Below, one piece after another: positions 42,908-47,637 of a stretch of DNA of 47,637 nt. The notes under the pieces are model-generated. The model was not told where the DNA came from. It saw nothing but the letters and a program-made list of their open reading frames with translations, and made no database searches. Position 1 is the first letter of the stretch. Every line of letters begins with the position of its first letter. This DNA is from Umezawaea sp049997955 (GTDB lineage: Bacteria; Actinomycetota; Actinomycetes; Mycobacteriales; Pseudonocardiaceae), in the NCBI GenBank assembly GCA_049997955.1, contig JAEBDY010000030.1, forward strand, positions 1-47,637, given 5' to 3'. Both the position numbers and the translations under genes were made by a program.

Positions 42908-44209
42908 ATGCAGATTATGTGGTCCCGAATCCATCGTGAGCTGGGGATGTCACCGACCGCCCTGACCTACGAGATGGTGTGCCGCGCGGTGGAACAAGGC
43001 ATGGCCGAGGCGGAGGATCTCGACTGGAAACAGGCGCTGCCTCAAGGACCGGAGAAGAAGTCGCGGGAGTTCGCCAAGGACGTCGCAGCAATGGCCAACA
43101 CCGGTGGTGGCCTGATCGTGTTCGGGGTGAGCGATGTGGAGGAACGGGCGGGTGAACTGCTCGGCGTTGCCAACGGCCAATCGGAGCGTCAGACCCTGAC
43201 GAGCTACGCCCTGCGGTGGGTCAGGCCGGTGATTGGCGAGCTGGTGATCGAGCCGCTCGATGGCGGGCAAGCCGGGCGTGGCCTGATCGCAGTGCTCGTG
43301 CCGGCCAGCCCGGACGCGCCGCACGTGGTCGGTGAGAGGAACGAGATGGGCGTGCCCTACCGCTACGGGCCGCACACGAACTGGATGTCGGAGAGCGAGC
43401 TCGAACGCGCCTACCGGGACCGGTTTTCCCGGCGAGCCGACGACAATAGGGCTTTAGCCGCACTGATCGATGGGCTCGTTCCGGAGGTCAACCTCGACGA
43501 GGGGGTATGGCTGGCGGTAGCAGCCCGGCCGATCTTGCCGCCGCCCCCGCGTGCGCCGCGGCCCGATCTCCAGAGCGCTACCGAGACGATCATCAGATCC
43601 TTGTCCCTGACCGAGGACATCACCTGTGACACTGCTGATCATTTCCAGCTTCTTATGGGGCTCTCTCCTGGCGCGATGCTGCACCCGCGCACTGGGCTGC
43701 GGCGGTGGAGGTTCCGCTCTAACCACCACAATGTCGATCCCCACATCCTGACTGACCGGTCCTTGGTGGAATTGCACCACAACGGTGGGATCGCTCTCGC
43801 GGTCGAACTGACCAGCATCCCGCGTAGGACAAACCTCGACACCGGCGCCGAGACGACCGATGTGCACCAGGTGCCGGTCAAGATCATGGATTCGCTGGTG
43901 GGAACAGGCGTCGCGCTGGCCTCGACGCATGTCCGTGCGCTGGGTGGCACCGGCACGATCCTGGTCCGCGCTGTCCTGCTCACAAGCGGGGTTCCGGCAC
44001 GCAAGCCCCTCATTGCCGTCGAGCAGATGCCCCCTGGAAGCAACCGTCTCCGTCGTGTTGACGATTCTTGGCCGGTACGGGTGCCCGCCGAGGTGGAGGG
44101 CGCGTTCACCGCCGACAGCGAGATTTCTGATCTGCGTGACGCGGCCCGTCAACTTGCGAAGGACCTCAACCAGCAGTTCGGCAAGCCCGATTCCAGCCTT
44201 CCACGCTGA
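42908..44209 (+). CDS. AlbA_2 (Schlafen-type) domain protein
   Basis: The 433-residue product carries an N-terminal AlbA_2/Schlafen domain: AEDLDWKQALPQG, SREFAKDVAAMANTGGGLIV followed by FGVSD, and a nucleotide-binding-type GVPYRYGPHTNWMSESELER. The ~230-residue C-terminal region is unrecognised. AlbA_2 domains occur in regulators and in defence proteins of the Schlafen group. The start is probably ATG 42908 as a leaderless transcript (TAGCAT 7 nt upstream); ATG 42947 is an alternative. The family is confident from the LDWK and AMANTGGG motifs; the role in defence is inferred from the neighbourhood. Confidence 0.78.
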   Translation: MQIMWSRIHRELGMSPTALTYEMVCRAVEQGMAEAEDLDWKQALPQGPEKKSREFAKDVAAMANTGGGLIVFGVSDVEERAGELLGVANGQSERQTLTSYALRWVRPVIGELVIEPLDGGQAGRGLIAVLVPASPDAPHVVGERNEMGVPYRYGPHTNWMSESELERAYRDRFSRRADDNRALAALIDGLVPEVNLDEGVWLAVAARPILPPPPRAPRPDLQSATETIIRSLSLTEDITCDTADHFQLLMGLSPGAMLHPRTGLRRWRFRSNHHNVDPHILTDRSLVELHHNGGIALAVELTSIPRRTNLDTGAETTDVHQVPVKIMDSLVGTGVALASTHVRALGGTGTILVRAVLLTSGVPARKPLIAVEQMPPGSNRLRRVDDSWPVRVPAEVEGAFTADSEISDLRDAARQLAKDLNQQFGKPDSSLPR

Positions 44210-44620
44210 TCAACATCTCGCTTGCCGGGCACAGCCAGCTCAGTCCGGCCCCGACCCAACGTCACAACACCGCAAGCCGTGTCGACACCAGAGCCGCCTG
44301 CATCAGCGGGCTTGGTGCCGCGGCGATCGAGTTGTTCCTACTCGGGTGTCACGACCGACGGACACCTCACCAGGTCGGCTGCCTCCCCGAGGACACCTTG
44401 TTTGAGGACGACGCCCTCGTCGTGGTCCGGTTCTCCACTCGGGACGGTGCCCTCGTCGTCGAACCGCTGGTCAGCCACAGTCGAGCAACTTCACGGACGA
44501 CGCCCAGCGCCTGAACTCGTCTAGCGAGCCTGAAGCCGTGGCGGTTGTCGTGATGGCAAGTGCGGCTCGCAGTCAGCCCTCTAGAGCAACACCCCATGGG
44601 GATAGACGTTGGCCGATCAC
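44210..44620. other. Gap without a supported gene
   Basis: Short frames exist on both strands, but none has convincing composition or start signal. One plus-strand piece (LPEDTLFEDDALVVVRFSTR, near 44375-44440) is mildly protein-like and may be debris. Confidence 0.4.
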
Positions 44621-44654
44621 GGTGGCCCCAGTTGTAGCGACAACTGGGGCCACC
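44621..44654. terminator. Perfect 15-bp hairpin downstream of small membrane protein
   Basis: ggtggccccagttgt (44621-44635) pairs with acaactggggccacc (44640-44654) over the 4-nt loop agcg. It lies 17 nt past the stop of the leftward 62-residue gene. It is a strong GC-rich terminator with no T-run. Confidence 0.75.
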
Positions 44655-44671
44655 CGCTGCTTCTTGATCGC

Positions 44672-44860
44672 CTACCTGAGCACGATGGGAATCACCTGGT
44701 TCGCCCAGATCAGGGCCGTGGCCGTGAGCAGGGTCAGCGCCATGAGCAGCCGCCTCAGGGCGATGACGACCGTCCGCATGGCGTTGATGACAGCGCAGGC
44801 CCGCCTGGCCCACTGGGTAACACGCTTCGAGATCGACATGGCCCAAGACTGACGATCCAT
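44672..44860 (-). CDS. Small single-helix membrane protein
   Basis: The 62-residue product has a basic N-terminus (SISKRVTQWARRACAVINAM) and one long transmembrane helix (RRLLMALTLLTATALIWANQ). ATG 44860 or 44839 may start it. A perfect hairpin terminator follows its stop, supporting a real transcript, and it diverges from the gene at 44888 across a 27-bp gap. The size and basic-then-hydrophobic layout would suit a small toxin or membrane effector, but no family was recognised. Confidence 0.5.
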   Translation of the reverse strand: MDRQSWAMSISKRVTQWARRACAVINAMRTVVIALRRLLMALTLLTATALIWANQVIPIVLR

Positions 44861-44887
44861 CTTCCGTACCCTATAAAATCAAAACCC

Positions 44888-46033
44888 ATGGTGACAGAGT
44901 TGAAGGCTCGACAACTGGTGGGCCGGCGCCTGCGCGGAACAGTGACCGACAACGAGTGGGGATTTCTCGAAGACGACGGACGAGTAGCGGACCTGCTGAC
45001 CAAACATGGCGACGAACTCACTCAAGAGGTCGAGGCCCTCGCGGACAAGGTCCGATTGATCCGCAAGCGCTTCGGCGCTACCCCGGTGGGGTCCTCCGAG
45101 CCCGGCGAAGCTGTACCGCTTTCTGGTCGACGCTCTGCCGACGTGGGCGAGCGATCCACTGCATTCGCCCTGGCACTGAGTGAGGCCGTCGCCGCAGAAG
45201 CGGGCAACGACCACCAGACCGAGGCGTTCCGCCAAGCTCACCTGCCCGGCGGCAAGTTGCTCTTGCTCAACGAGGTCGAGGGGTGGATCGCCGATCGGCA
45301 CCGCGAACAGCCGACTGAAGTCAGGGTGATGCGCGTTCCCGTCCCACCAGGCTGGAATGGCCATGATCCGTTGCCCGCCGAGCACACGGCAGTCGTTGTT
45401 GACCAACTCGCCTACGTCGTCCCTGGCGACGAATACGTACGCAAGGTGATCGCGGCGCCGAGCGGCGTGTTGGGCCGCTTGAACCGGCTGGCGAACGGGC
45501 TGGCCGTTTCGCACGGTTGGGAACCGGCTCAGGCCGCTACCTGGGTGCTTACCGGAGTCACTCCACGGATCGGTCTCATCCGCGTCACCGAAGGCGCCAA
45601 GAACATTCGTGACAACTGGTGGACTGCGTGGTCGGAGCGCATCACTCTGGACGTTCATCCCGCTGCAACGCCCGAGGAGGTCACCGAGGCTTACCGCGCC
45701 GCACGCACGCGCCTGGACAACAAGCGAACCCTGGGCAAGTACCGAGCCCGGTCGCAGGGGATACCGCAGTTGGTACTGGTGCAGTTCGTGGTCCGTCGTC
45801 GCAGGCAACAGAAGCCGAAATCATGGGATGGTTTGCGAAAGGAGTGGAATGCTTGGATCGCCGAGCAAAACGAGCACGTTGGACTGAAGCACTACGCCTA
45901 CGACAGCACCTTTCGACGTGACGCCCAGGTCGGCCGCAAGCGTGTGCTCTTCCGCGGCTACTACGCCGGTCGCGGAGCCGCAACCCAGGCTGCTGATGAA
46001 GAAGCGGCCGACGAACGGAACGACTACCGTTAG
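44888..46033 (+). CDS. Hypothetical protein, 381 residues
   Basis: The product from ATG 44888 (GTG 44891 also possible) begins ELKARQLVGRRLRGTVTDNE with several charged helices, followed by a middle domain (TEVRVMRVPVPPGWNGHDPL, LNRLANGLAVSHGWEPAQAA). A C-terminal stretch reads VTEAYRAARTRLDNKRTLGK, basic and possibly DNA-binding. TATAAAAT at 44872-44879, ending 8 nt before the ATG and with no Shine-Dalgarno, suggests leaderless transcription. The family is not recognised; similar unknowns occur in mobile regions. Confidence 0.72.
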   Translation: MVTELKARQLVGRRLRGTVTDNEWGFLEDDGRVADLLTKHGDELTQEVEALADKVRLIRKRFGATPVGSSEPGEAVPLSGRRSADVGERSTAFALALSEAVAAEAGNDHQTEAFRQAHLPGGKLLLLNEVEGWIADRHREQPTEVRVMRVPVPPGWNGHDPLPAEHTAVVVDQLAYVVPGDEYVRKVIAAPSGVLGRLNRLANGLAVSHGWEPAQAATWVLTGVTPRIGLIRVTEGAKNIRDNWWTAWSERITLDVHPAATPEEVTEAYRAARTRLDNKRTLGKYRARSQGIPQLVLVQFVVRRRRQQKPKSWDGLRKEWNAWIAEQNEHVGLKHYAYDSTFRRDAQVGRKRVLFRGYYAGRGAATQAADEEAADERNDYR

Positions 46034-46212
46034 CCGCAGGAGTAATCACAGATGATCTAGGCGCGTAGCGCCCGAACCAACGGCCGTTGACGAACGCAAC
46101 ACCTTGAGTCGACCACGAATGCCAACTTGGTCACGCGCGGCTGCATCTACCATACCAACAAGCCGAGAGACACGCTTTACTTCCACGACACTAGCGCTTC
46201 ACAGGGAAGCTC

Positions 46213-47091
46213 ATGGGCAAGAAGCAGCCGAAGCGTCGGCAGCACACAGTCGCCAAGGTATACCTGGAAGGTTTCGCCGACGAACGCGGCCGAGTACAGG
46301 TGAAATATCGCCACGGAAAGCATGCGTTCTCATCTATCAAAAATGCTTCCGTACGAAACTATTTTTATTCTTTTGGCGAATTGAGCAATCCCAACAAAGA
46401 GATTGAGGATTGGATGGGGGAAAAGGTTGAAACCGATGCTACCGTCCCACTTCGCAAACTTCGAACAGGATTGCAGCCACAGCTTTACGATATTGAGGCG
46501 CTAGCCCCATTTGTAGCCATAAGTTTGATGCGCACCGAGACTGTTCGGTCACATCAGGAACAGGTTGACTCCCACCTGGTACCGCTCCTTGTGCTCATGG
46601 ACGAAGCCGCGCAAAAAAATTACAACCTACTCGAACTGTCGAGCCAAGAACTACAGAGACATCTAGACGAAGTGGCACGGAGCCTTGCACCATACGAGGT
46701 AGACAAGCGAAGCATATTGCGGGTAATGCTCCGCAAATCCGATGAGATATCAACGATTCTAAGCGGCTGGCATTGGCGACTCGACACAACTGAAGAGCCA
46801 TGCCTTCTAACCGCCGACGCACCGGTCGTGGCACTCGCACCTGATGCCCAGCTAGGCTGGCACGGAGTTTTACCACAGGGGAGCACTGCCTATTTGCCCA
46901 TTAGCCCACGTCATCTATTGACCATGAGTCCGACACCGCTAATAGGAAACGGCACCGTGTCAGACACTCTCGCCAGCCGAATAAACGCCATTCTATGCCA
47001 CAATGAGGTGATCTCAGCGAGTTTGGTTCCGGTGCTGATGCGCTATGACATCAACGGGAATCACTTGGGCAGACCTGAGGACAAGGCGTGA
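46213..47091 (+). CDS. DUF4238 family protein
   Basis: The 292-residue product opens with the DUF4238 signature (KRRQHTVAKVYLEGFAD; family consensus K-Q-H-x-VP-x-x-YL-x-x-F). Further DUF4238-like features are ASVRNYFYSF and, toward the C-terminus, EPCLLTADAPVV and YLPISPRHLLTM. The gene has clearly lower GC and codon bias than its neighbours, indicating recent transfer. An AGGGAAG Shine-Dalgarno precedes ATG 46213. The function is not established; members are frequent in phage and defence regions. The IS element begins about 20 nt beyond its stop. Confidence 0.82.
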   Translation: MGKKQPKRRQHTVAKVYLEGFADERGRVQVKYRHGKHAFSSIKNASVRNYFYSFGELSNPNKEIEDWMGEKVETDATVPLRKLRTGLQPQLYDIEALAPFVAISLMRTETVRSHQEQVDSHLVPLLVLMDEAAQKNYNLLELSSQELQRHLDEVARSLAPYEVDKRSILRVMLRKSDEISTILSGWHWRLDTTEEPCLLTADAPVVALAPDAQLGWHGVLPQGSTAYLPISPRHLLTMSPTPLIGNGTVSDTLASRINAILCHNEVISASLVPVLMRYDINGNHLGRPEDKA

Positions 47092-47110
47092 GACCCGACG
47101 GAAGAAGGAC

Positions 47111-47637
47111 GGGGAGCCGCTGATAGGACTGGATTTGCGAAGATCGAATCCCAATCAGAAGGCTCCCCGTGATCACCTATCATGCCACGCTCGACGTGCC
47201 CCGCGAATTGGCCCAGTACCTTGGCCGCCTGCTCTACGCCGAACGCCGCGACCGCGGCACCCGCACCGGAACCAGGGTGCTGACCTGCTACGGACAGGCA
47301 GTACTGGGCCTGCGCTGGTTCCGGCAGAACACCGACATCACCGCGCTGGCCCGCGATCACGGCATCTCCCGCGCCACCGGCTACCGCTACCTCGACGAGA
47401 TCGTCACCGTGCTCGCCGATCAGGCCCCCGACCTGCACGAGGCGCTGCAACGAGCCAAGAACGAAGGCCTGGCCCACGTGATACTCGACGGAAAGATCTT
47501 CTCCTCCGACCGCCTCGCCGAGAAGACCACCAGCGTCAAGGGCAAACAGATCGACCGGTGGTACTCCGGCAAAGCCCACGAGCACGGCGGCAACATCCAA
47601 GCCCTGGTGGCGCCGAACGGTTTTCCTCTGTGGGTCA
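47111..47637 (+). mobile_element. 5' part of an insertion sequence, cut by the window edge
   Basis: ggggagcc at 47111 and its inverse ggctcccc at 47161 frame the start of a transposase gene, and a ctgataggactgga motif typical of actinomycete IS ends lies at 47120. The right end is outside the window, so terminal inverted repeats and target duplication cannot be checked. Confidence 0.6.
47169..47637 (+). CDS. IS transposase, N-terminal part (IS5-like, HTH_Tnp_4/DDE_Tnp_4 type)
   Basis: The frame from GTG 47169 runs to the window end. It encodes GTRVLTCYGQAVLGLRWFRQ, a helix-turn-helix TDITALARDHGISRATGYRY, and then the first catalytic segment EGLAHVILDGKIFSSDRLAE, whose Asp is the likely first DDE residue, followed by GKAHEHGGNIQALV. 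This is the layout of DDE transposases of the IS5-like group in actinomycetes. The stop codon is not in the window. An antisense frame over the same bases is a shadow. Confidence 0.8.
   Translation, partial: MITYHATLDVPRELAQYLGRLLYAERRDRGTRTGTRVLTCYGQAVLGLRWFRQNTDITALARDHGISRATGYRYLDEIVTVLADQAPDLHEALQRAKNEGLAHVILDGKIFSSDRLAEKTTSVKGKQIDRWYSGKAHEHGGNIQALVAPNGFPLWV

Noticed and set aside
1..47637. CRISPR array
   Set aside because: All tandem repeats seen are coding (WD40, pentapeptide) or a 7-nt simple repeat; none has regular repeats with unique spacers.

Overview
This is high-GC actinobacterial DNA with strong G/C third positions, many GTG starts and 4-nt ATGA/GTGA gene overlaps. An Lsr2 nucleoid protein, a LigD-type NHEJ ligase-polymerase, DnaE2 and actinomycete-style regulator remnants point to a filamentous actinomycete, probably Pseudonocardiales; the order is inference. 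No tRNA, rRNA or CRISPR array was recognised. The window reads as accessory DNA: three related conflict-type gene clusters, a belt of DNA-ligase genes and broken genes, a defence-like island, and a transposase at the right edge.

Region 1 (0.1-10.5 kb) holds two divergent clusters. Leftward are an LCAT-like lipase, a caspase-NACHT-WD40 protein overlapping it by 4 nt, and a four-helix membrane protein. Rightward are a caspase-NACHT protein and a separate WD40 protein overlapping by 11 nt. A third cluster (21.6-26.8 kb) again pairs an alpha/beta hydrolase with a caspase-NACHT-WD40 protein by a 4-nt overlap. The recurring logic is serine hydrolase, caspase-like protease, STAND NTPase switch, and a propeller made of nearly identical WD40 repeats. 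This suggests a sensor-switch-effector immunity or programmed-death module in which the hydrolase and caspase act together.

Region 2 (10.5-21.5 kb) is worn. It has a short BRCT ORF that appears to be a ligD-start/ligA-tail chimera, a three-gene ECF sigma operon, remnants of XRE-type regulators and a GalU-like gene, LigD, an ATP-ligase 3' remnant, two pentapeptide-repeat genes (one frameshifted, with a 33-nt tandem repeat), a small zinc-ribbon protein and a truncated dnaE2.

Region 3 (27-47 kb) begins beside an orphan LexA-type SOS box. It carries an accessory NAD-dependent ligase, a PD-(D/E)XK-like protein, a ParB/Srx-like two-gene unit, a nuclease-NB-ARC-TPR STAND protein, a frameshifted lsr2, a 1068-residue helical protein, an AlbA_2 (Schlafen-like) protein, several unknowns, a DUF4238 protein and the 5' end of an IS transposase. 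Three strong hairpins sit just downstream of small genes. The mixture of nucleases, STAND proteins, small zinc proteins and less GC-biased genes is typical of a defence island. All functional statements rest on motifs read by eye.
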